A stretch of DNA of 64,000 nucleotides from Bacteroidota bacterium (lineage in GTDB: Bacteria; Bacteroidota; Bacteroidia; Bacteroidales; JAADJA01): NCBI GenBank assembly GCA_020444515.1, contig JAHLKX010000002.1, positions 124,001 through 188,000 on the forward strand. Direction: 5' to 3'. The notes below the pieces were generated by a model. That model did no database searches and was not told the origin of the DNA. It worked only from the letters and a program-made list of their open reading frames with translations. Shown here one piece after another: positions 8,924 to 16,888 of this stretch. The translations under genes were made by a program, and so were the position numbers. Position 1 is the first letter of the stretch, and each line of letters begins with the position of its first letter.

Positions 8924-9358
8924 TTATTGAATAAATGAATTTAGAAGTTCGATATATTCGGACGGGGATAGCTTTTTGTAACCGGTTGTACCCAATACTT
9001 TACCATTCTTATCCAAAACCACTACCAGCGGGAAATAACCCTCTTTATTGTATTTCTCAGCCAGCGCATTATTTTTTTCCTCCTGCTCGGATGAAAGACG
9101 ATTTTTACGACCGCGGGGGAAATCTGCTTTTAACATGATAAAATGCTCCCTTGAATAGGCCTTAAATTCATCGGTGCTCCAAATCTCTTTGTCCAATTTG
9201 ATGCAGGGGGCACACCAGTCGGATCCCTGGAAAACAAGGATGATGGGTTTGCTTTGCTCTTTGGCCAGTTTTTTTGCAGTTTCAAAATCGGTTTGCCAGT
9301 CCTGAGCAATTGTTATTAAAGGCAGGATCAGCATCGAAAGCAGAAGCTTGTTTTTCAT
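8924..9358 (-). CDS. Secreted thioredoxin-fold protein
   Basis: A 144-residue protein with a signal peptide (1-19) and one thioredoxin domain. The active site is WCAPC with Cys49 and Cys52. The surrounding FQGSDWCAPCIKLDKEIW and the later FPLVVVLDKNGKVLG are typical of the thioredoxin_7/DUF255-like periplasmic group. It is the first gene of the operon with apbE, DUF4266 and DUF3570, and ends two bases before apbE begins. It probably reduces or matures a thiol in the system, perhaps the cysteines of the DUF4266 tail; that is an inference from context. Confidence 0.9.
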   Translation of the reverse strand: MKNKLLLSMLILPLITIAQDWQTDFETAKKLAKEQSKPIILVFQGSDWCAPCIKLDKEIWSTDEFKAYSREHFIMLKADFPRGRKNRLSSEQEEKNNALAEKYNKEGYFPLVVVLDKNGKVLGTTGYKKLSPSEYIELLNSFIQ

Positions 9359-9371
9359 TATTTTGGTTTTA

Positions 9372-9403
9372 CAAATGTAGGAAACGCAATATTAACAAAT
9401 ATA
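9372..9403 (-). promoter_or_regulatory. Probable promoter(s) of the thioredoxin-ApbE operon
   Basis: Two exact matches to the Bacteroidota -7 element TAnnTTTG on the minus strand: TATATTTG (9396-9403) and TACATTTG (9372-9379), in the A/T-rich region before the thioredoxin gene. The first would give a leader of about 30 bases and the second one of under 10, so the first is preferred. No TTG lies at the expected -33 distance from either. Confidence 0.45.
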
Positions 9404-9517
9404 GTTTACCAACTGCTAAAAAAACCCTGGTACTCGACTTTCTTTAGGCGTCTTTTTTAAACCAATTCAGGTGCAGCGTGTTATGATAGTAGAACGAACG
9501 TTTAAAAATTTGACATT

Positions 9518-10372
9518 ATGAAAATAGCAGTAACTGCAGCAAGCGGACATTTGGGAAGTGAAATCATCGATCAGTTGTTGAAATTAACGGATGTAAAAAA
9601 TGTAATTGGGATCGCTCGCTCCCTTGATAAAATAAAACAAAAAAATATTGAAAAAAGGAAAGGCGATTATGATAATATCAATGAGCTTATAGAAGCATTG
9701 AAAGGTGTGGAGGTAGTTTTGCTTGTTTCAGGAATGGCGGCTCCGGATACCCGTATTGTTCAGCATAAAAATGTGATCGAAGCCGCAAAAACAAATAATG
9801 TCAGAAAAATTGTATACACCAGTATTGCGGGTAAACGAGGTATTTCAAAGTTTGATGCGATCATAAAAAGTAACCGTCAAACTGAACAGGATATTATTAC
9901 CAGCGGACATGAGTGGTCCATTGGAAGAAATGGCCTTTACATCGAACCCGATATTGCATATATGGATGAATATAAAAAGGAAGGGGTGATTGCCAATTGC
10001 GCCGGTGACGGACTATGCAGTTATACGACCAGGTCAGAATTAGCCTATGCATATGCCCAAATGATTCTGAACAACGACCGCAATGAACAAATCTATACCC
10101 TTTCGGGTGAGCCAATTTCCCAAAAGCAACTTACAGAATATTTGAATGATACATTCGGCACCAAACTAAAATATAAAGAAATTACACCGAAGGCTTATTT
10201 AGAGTTACAGCGGGAAATGAATGGTGATTTTTTAGGGACCATTATTGCTGGAATTTATACCAAGATTAAAAACGGCGAAATGAATCTAAACTCAAATTAT
10301 GAAGAAGCTGTGGGTCGCGAGCACATTAGCTGGAAAGATTATTTTACATCGGTGGCTCAATCAAAAACATAA
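9518..10372 (+). CDS. NmrA-like NAD(P)-binding oxidoreductase
   Basis: A 284-residue atypical short-chain dehydrogenase of the NmrA/QorB type. The N-terminal Rossmann signature is AVTAASGHLGSEIIDQLL (dinucleotide binding), followed by IARSLDK in the strand that normally reads the NADP phosphate, and IVYTSIAGKRG in the fourth strand. Relatives are NADPH-dependent quinone reductases or redox sensors. It is a single gene, converging on the carbonic anhydrase gene, with no clear partner, so the substrate cannot be named. Confidence 0.85.
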   Translation: MKIAVTAASGHLGSEIIDQLLKLTDVKNVIGIARSLDKIKQKNIEKRKGDYDNINELIEALKGVEVVLLVSGMAAPDTRIVQHKNVIEAAKTNNVRKIVYTSIAGKRGISKFDAIIKSNRQTEQDIITSGHEWSIGRNGLYIEPDIAYMDEYKKEGVIANCAGDGLCSYTTRSELAYAYAQMILNNDRNEQIYTLSGEPISQKQLTEYLNDTFGTKLKYKEITPKAYLELQREMNGDFLGTIIAGIYTKIKNGEMNLNSNYEEAVGREHISWKDYFTSVAQSKT

Positions 10373-10397
10373 ATCCGATCATTCAATTTCAGAATAC

Positions 10398-10952
10398 TTA
10401 CAGGTATTCCACCTCGCCGGACCCCAAATGATAATAGGCGGGTAAAACCTGTAGTTGATTTTTATTGACCGCTCCATTGATGATGGATGAGTTTTGAATC
10501 AATTGTTCAACAGTTATCATGGCATTTTTTTTGGCAACCTCATTTACAGATGCATCATGAATAGCTGGTCGGATATGATCCACCAAATGTTCAAGATTTT
10601 CCCCAAAGTTTCCATTTTGAAGGGTGGCTGTTACAGCCCCACAATTCTCGTGTGCCAGGACGATAATGATGGGAGCGTTCAGGTTGGCAACAGCATATTC
10701 AATGCTTGCGATGGTTGACTTATTGGCGATATTTCCTGCCACACGAACCACAAATAATTCACCAATTCCGGTATCGAAAATAAGCTCGGGTATTACCCTT
10801 GAATCGGCACATGAGAGTATGATGGCAAATGGATTTTGTGCTTGAATTGTTTCCTGCCGGCGATGGCTATCCTGATTCATCCGGATCATTTGGTCCCGGC
10901 AAAATCTTTGATTCCCCGTTTTAAGACGGTTTAATACTTCATTGATCGTCAT
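10398..10952 (-). CDS. Beta-class carbonic anhydrase
   Basis: A 184-residue beta-carbonic anhydrase, which interconverts CO2 and bicarbonate with a zinc ion. The zinc ligands are Cys48 (in SCADSR), His101 and Cys104 (in HENCGA), and the Asp50-Arg52 dyad is present. There is no signal peptide, so it is cytoplasmic. The length is slightly shorter than usual (about 200), the difference being at the C-terminus. It is monocistronic between two Rossmann-fold genes. Confidence 0.93.
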   Translation of the reverse strand: MTINEVLNRLKTGNQRFCRDQMIRMNQDSHRRQETIQAQNPFAIILSCADSRVIPELIFDTGIGELFVVRVAGNIANKSTIASIEYAVANLNAPIIIVLAHENCGAVTATLQNGNFGENLEHLVDHIRPAIHDASVNEVAKKNAMITVEQLIQNSSIINGAVNKNQLQVLPAYYHLGSGEVEYL

Positions 10953-11026
10953 GGATACTTTGAATTTTAAGTTTCATGGCAAAGATAAAAAGCTTCGGCA
11001 TTGATCTAAAAGATCTGAGTTGAATT

Positions 11027-11701
11027 TTATTGATTTGAAAGTGATATGATATCTCCTGGGGTTAACACATTTTTACCATACCCCTTCAGCATCGCATTGA
11101 TCGTCGCCAATCCAATCTGCGTTGTATTCACAACCGAATTGGGCGAAAAAAACTTAATCAGCTTCACCAGCCACATGAAATAGTCGTACATAAACTGGTA
11201 GGCCTTCGTCCGGGATTTAATGCCACGCAAAGGAATGATCATGCCCGGCCGGAACATATAAGCGTCATTGAAGCCCAGCTTCAGCAGGTCGTTTTCGGTT
11301 TTGCCTTTTACCCGTGCCCACATCATCCGTCCTTTTTCCGTTGAATCAGTTCCCTGACCGGAGACATAGTTAAAAGTCATTCCAGGATTTTGTTCAAGGA
11401 GTATACTTGCCAAAGCAAGCGTGTAATCGTAGGTGATTTTCCTGTATTCTTCCTCTTTCAACCCGGCAGCGCTGATGCCCAGGCAATAGAAACAACCGTC
11501 ATATCCTTTTAGTTGATCCTTTACGTCTGAGAAATCTGAGAAGTCGTTATGGATCAGTTCCTTCAGTTTGGGATGCTCCGTACCTACCGCATTCCGGCCA
11601 ATAACCAGCACTTTGCTGATAGTTTCATGATCGAGACATTCGAGTAGTACACCTTTGCCTACCATGCCGGTAGCGCCGGTGATGATAACTTTTTTATTCA
11701 T
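11027..11701 (-). CDS. NAD(P)-binding epimerase-like Rossmann protein
   Basis: I place the start at the Met of MNKKVIITGATGMVGKG, giving 224 residues. An upstream in-frame Met would add 25 residues of poor, non-family sequence ahead of the nucleotide-binding strand. The glycine-rich loop GATGMVGKG, the following LVIGRN, and CFYCLGISAAG are typical of the YbjT/HTATIP2-like atypical SDR group. These proteins bind NADPH; the reaction here is not known. It is transcribed alone, divergent from the rubredoxin-like/DUF2231 gene. Confidence 0.82.
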   Translation of the reverse strand: MNKKVIITGATGMVGKGVLLECLDHETISKVLVIGRNAVGTEHPKLKELIHNDFSDFSDVKDQLKGYDGCFYCLGISAAGLKEEEYRKITYDYTLALASILLEQNPGMTFNYVSGQGTDSTEKGRMMWARVKGKTENDLLKLGFNDAYMFRPGMIIPLRGIKSRTKAYQFMYDYFMWLVKLIKFFSPNSVVNTTQIGLATINAMLKGYGKNVLTPGDIISLSNQ

Positions 11702-11883
11702 AGTGATAAATAAAGAATTATGGTAAAAGTACGATTTTAGAATAAACCTTTCTGGTTTTGAGGTATTGCACAGCATTTCTATTGAGTTAACAGTAAAAAA
11801 ACGGTTCAGCAGAATCAGATACTGAGGTCAATTCTAAAATCTTTATTAGTTTTAGTGCAGAAAATAACTTTAAAATCAACAAA

Positions 11884-12486
11884 ATGAAAAATAACAAACA
11901 ACAGGAACAATTATTTATCTGTAAACCCTGTGGTTATGTGATGAAAGAAAGTGAACTTACTGATGTTTGTCCGGCTTGTGGCTTACCCAGAAAAGTCTTT
12001 GAGCAATATAAGGAACGGATGTCGCCGGGAAGAAGTAAAATTTTACGGCTTGATTTACATCCGATTGCTGTTCACTTTCCACAAACAATGCTTGTATTCC
12101 TGATGCAAGCCTTGATATTGAATCTTTTCTTCCCCAATTTTTATCCTGATGTATTGTTAGGAACTGCAACGTTTTCAGCTGTTGTTTTTCCTTTTGCTGT
12201 TTTGGGTGCTTTCTTAAGTGGTCTGATCGACGGTAAACTGCGCTTCAAATCGGTAACGACACCGATTCTCGTAAAGAAAATAATCTACAGTGTCGTCATG
12301 TTTGCTGTTTCAGTGGTTATTCCATTTATTGTCTGGAATGGGATTCATCACCTTAGTACCAAACTATGGTTGCTGGTGTGCGGATCAATTGCACTGTTTT
12401 GCGCCATCATGCTGGGTCATGCAGGTAAGCGGCTGATGAATATTGGCATGGGTGGAGCAGTGAAGGTTTGGGGTTGGAAGATATAG
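11884..12486 (+). CDS. Rubredoxin-like zinc ribbon fused to DUF2231 membrane domain
   Basis: A 200-residue protein. Residues 11-40 form a rubredoxin/rubrerythrin-type knuckle pair (Cys13-x2-Cys16 and Cys29-x2-Cys32 in CKPCGY and CPACGLP) that binds iron or zinc. Residues 55-190 form a four-helix membrane domain starting LHPIAVHFPQ, the DUF2231 signature, with conserved histidines that could ligate haem or metal. The metal site would face the cytoplasm and may pass electrons to the membrane domain. It is transcribed alone; no RBS-like purine run precedes the ATG. Confidence 0.82.
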   Translation: MKNNKQQEQLFICKPCGYVMKESELTDVCPACGLPRKVFEQYKERMSPGRSKILRLDLHPIAVHFPQTMLVFLMQALILNLFFPNFYPDVLLGTATFSAVVFPFAVLGAFLSGLIDGKLRFKSVTTPILVKKIIYSVVMFAVSVVIPFIVWNGIHHLSTKLWLLVCGSIALFCAIMLGHAGKRLMNIGMGGAVKVWGWKI

Positions 12487-12543
12487 TCATCCATCCCCAA
12501 TTCCATTGATTGTATGGCATAATCAGTGCATCACTTGTGTATC

Positions 12544-13611
12544 CTATTTCTTATCAAAAATATGATTGTCTACCATTGCCTGGAACCCGTCTACCATTGA
12601 CTCTTCCATTGGACGGAAGCGGACTCCCAATTCATTTTTGATCTTTGAATTATCTGCTTTCCATTCCACATCAATGTTACGTTTGATCATTTTACGGGAA
12701 AAGGCTTTATTCACCATTGGTCCAATGATCATCAATAGCCATTTTGGAATGGCTTTTTTCGGCAGAGGATAATCGCCACCAAATTTCGGTTGTAACGTCA
12801 TGGCCATCTCATAAAAATTGGTGTTATGACCCGAGGTAATGTACCTGCCATGAGCTGAAGGTGTGAATCCTGCCTGGAAATGAGCTTCGGCTACGTCACG
12901 CACGTCAACCAATCCGATGGCCATGCGGGGAGCACCGGATTTCATGGTGCCATCACCCATTTGTTTGAGTATATTGAAACTCTCGGAAGTAGTTGCCTTT
13001 GGATTGAGCGGAGGACCCATTACAAAACTGGGATTGATGGTAACAAGATCCCATTGCGTCTGAGCCTTCACCATTTCCCATGCTTTCTTTTCGGCCAGCG
13101 TTTTCGAATATGAATAGGGTTGATAATCGCGTGAAGCCGTTGTGTTCCATATATCCTCTGTCAATTTTCCTCCTGGCAATTGTTCACATTCGATGGCATC
13201 GCAATATATGGCGGCACAACTGCTGGTCACCACCACCCTTCTGACAGAAGGCGTATGATTGGCTGTTTCAAGCACATTTGCAGTTCCCTGAACAGCCGGA
13301 TCAATCAAATCTTTTTGAGGATCTTTAACATCCAAAGTAAAAGGAGAAGCTGTGTGAAAAACCAGCTCGCAATCTTTCATCGCCTCGGCGTAAGACCCCT
13401 TGTCCAAAAGATCAGATTTAAAGTATTTAATTGTCCCTTTTGATTTTTCGGCAATGGCATCCAGATGTGCTACTTTTTCCTTTTTATTCGGATCTCTTAC
13501 AGCTGCATGAACTGTAATGCCTTCCTCCAGTAGTTTTTTTACCAGCCAGCTTGCAACGTATCCAGTCGCTCCGGTAACCATTACGGGTTTTGTTTTATCT
13601 ATTTGTGTCAT
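12544..13611 (-). CDS. Extended SDR, dihydroflavonol-reductase-like
   Basis: A 355-residue NADPH-dependent aldehyde/ketone reductase of the extended SDR family. It has the loop TGATGYVASWLVKKLL, the NADP-selecting AAVRDPNKK, VFHTASPF, the serine strand VVVTSSCAA, and the catalytic Tyr-x3-Lys in YSYSK. It lies 68 bases downstream of a TetR regulator on the same strand, and a near-palindrome related to one in front of the TetR gene lies between them. This suggests that TetR controls the SDR. The physiological substrate is unknown; relatives reduce methylglyoxal or other aldehydes. Confidence 0.88.
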   Translation of the reverse strand: MTQIDKTKPVMVTGATGYVASWLVKKLLEEGITVHAAVRDPNKKEKVAHLDAIAEKSKGTIKYFKSDLLDKGSYAEAMKDCELVFHTASPFTLDVKDPQKDLIDPAVQGTANVLETANHTPSVRRVVVTSSCAAIYCDAIECEQLPGGKLTEDIWNTTASRDYQPYSYSKTLAEKKAWEMVKAQTQWDLVTINPSFVMGPPLNPKATTSESFNILKQMGDGTMKSGAPRMAIGLVDVRDVAEAHFQAGFTPSAHGRYITSGHNTNFYEMAMTLQPKFGGDYPLPKKAIPKWLLMIIGPMVNKAFSRKMIKRNIDVEWKADNSKIKNELGVRFRPMEESMVDGFQAMVDNHIFDKK

Positions 13612-13647
13612 GGTATTTCATTTTAAATTAATGTGTTATAATATTAT

Positions 13648-13659
13648 GTGAGTACTTAC
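13648..13659. promoter_or_regulatory. Putative TetR operator in front of the SDR gene
   Basis: GTGAGTACTTAC, an imperfect palindrome (10 of 12 positions symmetric), lies 37-48 bases upstream of the SDR start. The same half-sites (GTGAGTA and CTTAC) occur in front of the TetR gene at 14209-14224, consistent with one repressor controlling both. Confidence 0.5.
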
Positions 13660-13679
13660 TTTCACTATCATGAAATTTT

Positions 13680-14201
13680 TTATAATCCGTATTTCTTCAG
13701 CAGAAAACTTTTCATTTTATCTGAATTATTCATTGATCCTTTGATCAATGAGGCACCCATAGCATCCAGGCTTAATGTCAGAAATTCAGCTTCTTGCTGG
13801 GGTGATTCGTAATTTAATTTGACAAAGGCCAGGGCCAGGGCCATGGTGAGCGGTTCGGTTTTATGGCTGTAATCCATTTCTATTTCCCATTTAAGCTTGT
13901 ATTGCAAGCGCCAGAATTCATATTCTGACTCCGGCACTGAAAAAGGTAAGATTATGGACTTTCGGATTACTTCTATGGGATCCGACTCCAAAACAATATC
14001 TTCAAATAAGCTTTTTAACTTTTTATCACCTTCCGCAAGAATGGCCATCAATAGCCCCCTTTTATTCCTAAAATGACGAAAAATCAATCCTTCACTTACC
14101 CCGGCATGAGCGGCTACTTTGCTGGTGGAGGTAGCATTGTATCCCTCTCTGGCAAAGAGTTCAAGGGCGGAGTTTAATATTTTTTCCTGTTTTTCTGTCA
14201 T
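13680..14201 (-). CDS. TetR/AcrR family transcriptional regulator
   Basis: The start at MTEKQEKILNSALELF gives 173 residues. A Met 11 codons earlier would lie inside the putative operator and add no family sequence. The N-terminal TetR HTH (about 5-50) has the expected AREGYNATSTSKVAAHAGVS and EGLIFRHFRNK. The C-terminal ligand domain is not recognisable to a subfamily. Related half-sites upstream of both this gene and the downstream SDR gene suggest autoregulation and repression of the SDR until a ligand, perhaps the SDR substrate, is bound. Confidence 0.88.
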   Translation of the reverse strand: MTEKQEKILNSALELFAREGYNATSTSKVAAHAGVSEGLIFRHFRNKRGLLMAILAEGDKKLKSLFEDIVLESDPIEVIRKSIILPFSVPESEYEFWRLQYKLKWEIEMDYSHKTEPLTMALALAFVKLNYESPQQEAEFLTLSLDAMGASLIKGSMNNSDKMKSFLLKKYGL

Positions 14202-14208
14202 TTTATAA

Positions 14209-14224
14209 GTGAGTAATCGCTTAC
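14209..14224. promoter_or_regulatory. Putative TetR operator upstream of the TetR gene
   Basis: GTGAGTAATCGCTTAC, an imperfect inverted repeat (GTGAG/CTTAC arms with related flanks), 8-23 bases upstream of the preferred TetR start codon. It shares half-sites with 13648-13659 and resembles the TGAGT-type operators common for this family. Confidence 0.5.
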
Positions 14225-14280
14225 AAAAATACAATCTTTTTTATAACTGTAGAACTTATTTAGAAAAATTTATTGATAAT

Positions 14281-15849
14281 TTAATTTTTATGTTGGTTTT
14301 CAGGAAGTTCAGCTGGCCATCCAATTTGTAGTCGTTCTGCCATTTGTTTCGCAGCTTCGGCATATTCTGGCGCTGCCACTGCATTTTTATTTTCCTGGGG
14401 ATCCTTCTGCAAGTCATACAATTCTGTTGCTGCCAGTTCTCCGGTATTTTCATTGAACCACTCCACATAAAGGTAGTCGGTTGAGCGAATGGCATGACCA
14501 TGATAGGGAATACCATCAGGCGCTAACCATATACGGCTGCGCAGGTACTGGCTGAAGACTGCAGTTTTCCAGGGTTTTTCCGGTTCAGTGAAGAGTGGAA
14601 CCGAACTAATGCCCTCCAGTCCCTCAGGAATTTCCAGTCCTGCAAGTTCACAAAGGGTTGGGTAAATATCCACGAATTCTACCAATTGGTTAGATTGCAC
14701 AGGTTTGTCTCTTAATTCAGGCGTGCTATAGATCATGGGTACCCGGGTATCGATGGAATAATTGGTTTGCTTGCACCAGCTGCCATGTTCGCCCAGTTTC
14801 CAGCCATGATCACCCCAAAGCACCACAATGGTATTGTCGAGCAGTCCCAGTTCCTCCATTTCATTCATCAGTCGACCGATTTGTGCGTCCACATAACTCA
14901 CCGACGCAAGATATCCATGTTTCAAGTGCCTGGCTTGTTCTTCTGTAAGTTTACCAAAAAGGGGATGTGGCTGATCTTTAAAATCTTCATATCCGCGCAA
15001 TTCCCGTAAATTATTGATCGCCATGGGTGGAGCATTTTCAGGGATGAAATCATTTTCTGCCATGGGGATTTTATCAGGATCATATAAATCCCAGTATTTT
15101 TTCGGGGCATTAAAAGGCAGGTGTGGCCGGTAATAGCCTATCGCAAAAAAGAAGGGTTGATCCTTTTTCGACAGTTCTTCAATTCTTTTCATCGCAATGT
15201 TGGTTTGTGCCCCATCATAATAGGCATCATCCGGTACATCTTCACATTCGGTGGAATAAGCTTTCAGGTACCATTCACCGATCCGGTCGATATATTTATC
15301 CTGCTTTCCGGATGCGATAATCTCCTGGCTCCTCCTTTCAAGATATTCCAAAGCTTCCTCTCCAACATAACCGGCATCCGGATCAAAAGGATACCCATCG
15401 ATGTGCAGTTTCTTTTCGCTCCATGAGAGTGAATCGGGCTTGGTGTTGTGATAGATCTTTCCAATGGCAGTGGTAAAATATCCATTTTGCTTGAAGTATT
15501 GTGGTAAGGTGACAACGTCTGGTACCGTTTCGCGGAAATCGGTCCATAAATCCCAAACTTTATTTGAATTGGGTCTGAGTCCTGTCATCAGGCTGGCACG
15601 CGAAGGATTGCACACTGCCGACTGGCAAAAGGCATTGTTAAACACAATACCGTTATCGGCCAGTTTATCAATGTTGGGGCTGATGGCATAATCCATCCCA
15701 TAACAACCCAGTTCGGGCCGCAGGTCATCCACTGCGATGAAAAGAATGTTGGGTTTTTCGTGCATCATTGGTTTCGAATCACATCCTGAACAATAAAGGA
15801 GAAAGAGAAACAGTGCACTAAAGAAGATGATCTTATAAAATTTTACCAT
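14281..15849 (-). CDS. Sulfatase (iduronate-2-sulfatase-like), lipoprotein
   Basis: A 522-residue S1-family sulfatase, which removes sulfate esters from glycans. The signal peptide ends in a probable lipobox (lipidated Cys20 or Cys23), so it is likely membrane-anchored in the periplasm or on the surface. The catalytic motif is Cys80-Asn-Pro-Ser-Arg, the C-x-P-x-R sequence whose cysteine is oxidised to formylglycine. Metal-ligand regions include FIAVDDLRPELGCYG and VVLWGDHGWKLGEHG. Length and the opening VDDLRPELGCYG fit the iduronate-2-sulfatase-like group. No SusCD or polysaccharide lyase gene is adjacent, so the substrate is open. Confidence 0.92.
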   Translation of the reverse strand: MVKFYKIIFFSALFLFLLYCSGCDSKPMMHEKPNILFIAVDDLRPELGCYGMDYAISPNIDKLADNGIVFNNAFCQSAVCNPSRASLMTGLRPNSNKVWDLWTDFRETVPDVVTLPQYFKQNGYFTTAIGKIYHNTKPDSLSWSEKKLHIDGYPFDPDAGYVGEEALEYLERRSQEIIASGKQDKYIDRIGEWYLKAYSTECEDVPDDAYYDGAQTNIAMKRIEELSKKDQPFFFAIGYYRPHLPFNAPKKYWDLYDPDKIPMAENDFIPENAPPMAINNLRELRGYEDFKDQPHPLFGKLTEEQARHLKHGYLASVSYVDAQIGRLMNEMEELGLLDNTIVVLWGDHGWKLGEHGSWCKQTNYSIDTRVPMIYSTPELRDKPVQSNQLVEFVDIYPTLCELAGLEIPEGLEGISSVPLFTEPEKPWKTAVFSQYLRSRIWLAPDGIPYHGHAIRSTDYLYVEWFNENTGELAATELYDLQKDPQENKNAVAAPEYAEAAKQMAERLQIGWPAELPENQHKN

Positions 15850-15920
15850 GGCAGAATGATTAAGGTTATTTTAAAGCCATGAAGATAAAAAAATACCACA
15901 ATACTTCGACTCACATGGTA

Positions 15921-16883
15921 TTAAGCCAATTCCCACAAGGAGTTCATGAAATATCTGCGTGAATCATAAAAGTTTTGTCTGATTACAAATCCGGAATTTT
16001 GTGCAAGATTTTGGATCAAAGAAATATCGTATTTCTGTGACATTTCCATAAAAATAGGTTCCCAGGGGTCAAATGTTATGGTTTTATCAATGGCACCTAT
16101 GTAAACACTTTGTTTTGCAAGGCTTACCAGGTAACTTTTTGCGGTGCCGGTTTGCGGATTGTATACCTCATGATGCTTGAACTTCATCAATTCAAAATCG
16201 CCACCAAGTTCTTCGTTAATTCGCCGAAGAAGGTTGAGGTTGAAAGATGCTGTATATCCATGCGGATCATTGTATGCTTCCAGAATGATTTCAGGATCTT
16301 TCTTCAGATCAAAACCAATAAAAAGTTTATCATCAGGATTCATGGCAGTTTTGACTTGCGTCAGAAAGTTGATGGCTTGTTCATGGTTAAAATTCCCAAT
16401 ATTTGATCCAAGAAACAGCAACACTTTTGGTGTTTTATCGATCCGGCTAAGCTCCTCCATCAACCCAAAATAATCACCGATCTTGCCAATTACTTTTAAG
16501 TGTGGAATTTCCTGCTTTAGCTCTTTTTCAAGTGTAAGCACGGCTTTTTCTGAAATATCGACGGGGATGTATCGGATCTGGGGATTTTGTCCAAGAAAAT
16601 GCGCCAACAATATTTTTGTTTTCAATCCATCTCCTGCTCCCAACTCTACTATATCGAAAGGCAGATGATCAAGTTTAAAAGCATCATAAATTGATTGCTT
16701 TTGGGTTTCAAATATTTCCAGTTCGCAATCGGTGAGGTAGTATTCGGGCATGTGCATGATCTTCTGAAAAATCAAGCTTCCCCGTGCATCGTAAAAGTAT
16801 TTGGAGTTCAAATATTTTGGCTTTGATCTCAAACCATTTAATACATCAGTTGCCAGATCTGTTAATTGGATTGTTGTTTCCAT
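15921..16883 (-). CDS. egtD: L-histidine N(alpha)-methyltransferase EgtD
   Basis: A 320-residue enzyme that uses three SAM molecules to convert histidine to hercynine, the first step of ergothioneine synthesis. Family features are KYFYDARGSLIFQKIMHMPEYY near the start (shortened here to the key phrases YFYDARGS and PEYYLTDCE), the SAM site ELGAGDGLKTKILL, and FLGSNIGNF. It starts five bases after the egtB stop and is almost certainly co-transcribed with it. No egtA, egtC or egtE is adjacent, which is usual for pathways in which EgtB uses cysteine or in which C-S lyase is encoded elsewhere. Confidence 0.93.
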   Translation of the reverse strand: METTIQLTDLATDVLNGLRSKPKYLNSKYFYDARGSLIFQKIMHMPEYYLTDCELEIFETQKQSIYDAFKLDHLPFDIVELGAGDGLKTKILLAHFLGQNPQIRYIPVDISEKAVLTLEKELKQEIPHLKVIGKIGDYFGLMEELSRIDKTPKVLLFLGSNIGNFNHEQAINFLTQVKTAMNPDDKLFIGFDLKKDPEIILEAYNDPHGYTASFNLNLLRRINEELGGDFELMKFKHHEVYNPQTGTAKSYLVSLAKQSVYIGAIDKTITFDPWEPIFMEMSQKYDISLIQNLAQNSGFVIRQNFYDSRRYFMNSLWELA

Positions 16884-16888
16884 TTATG

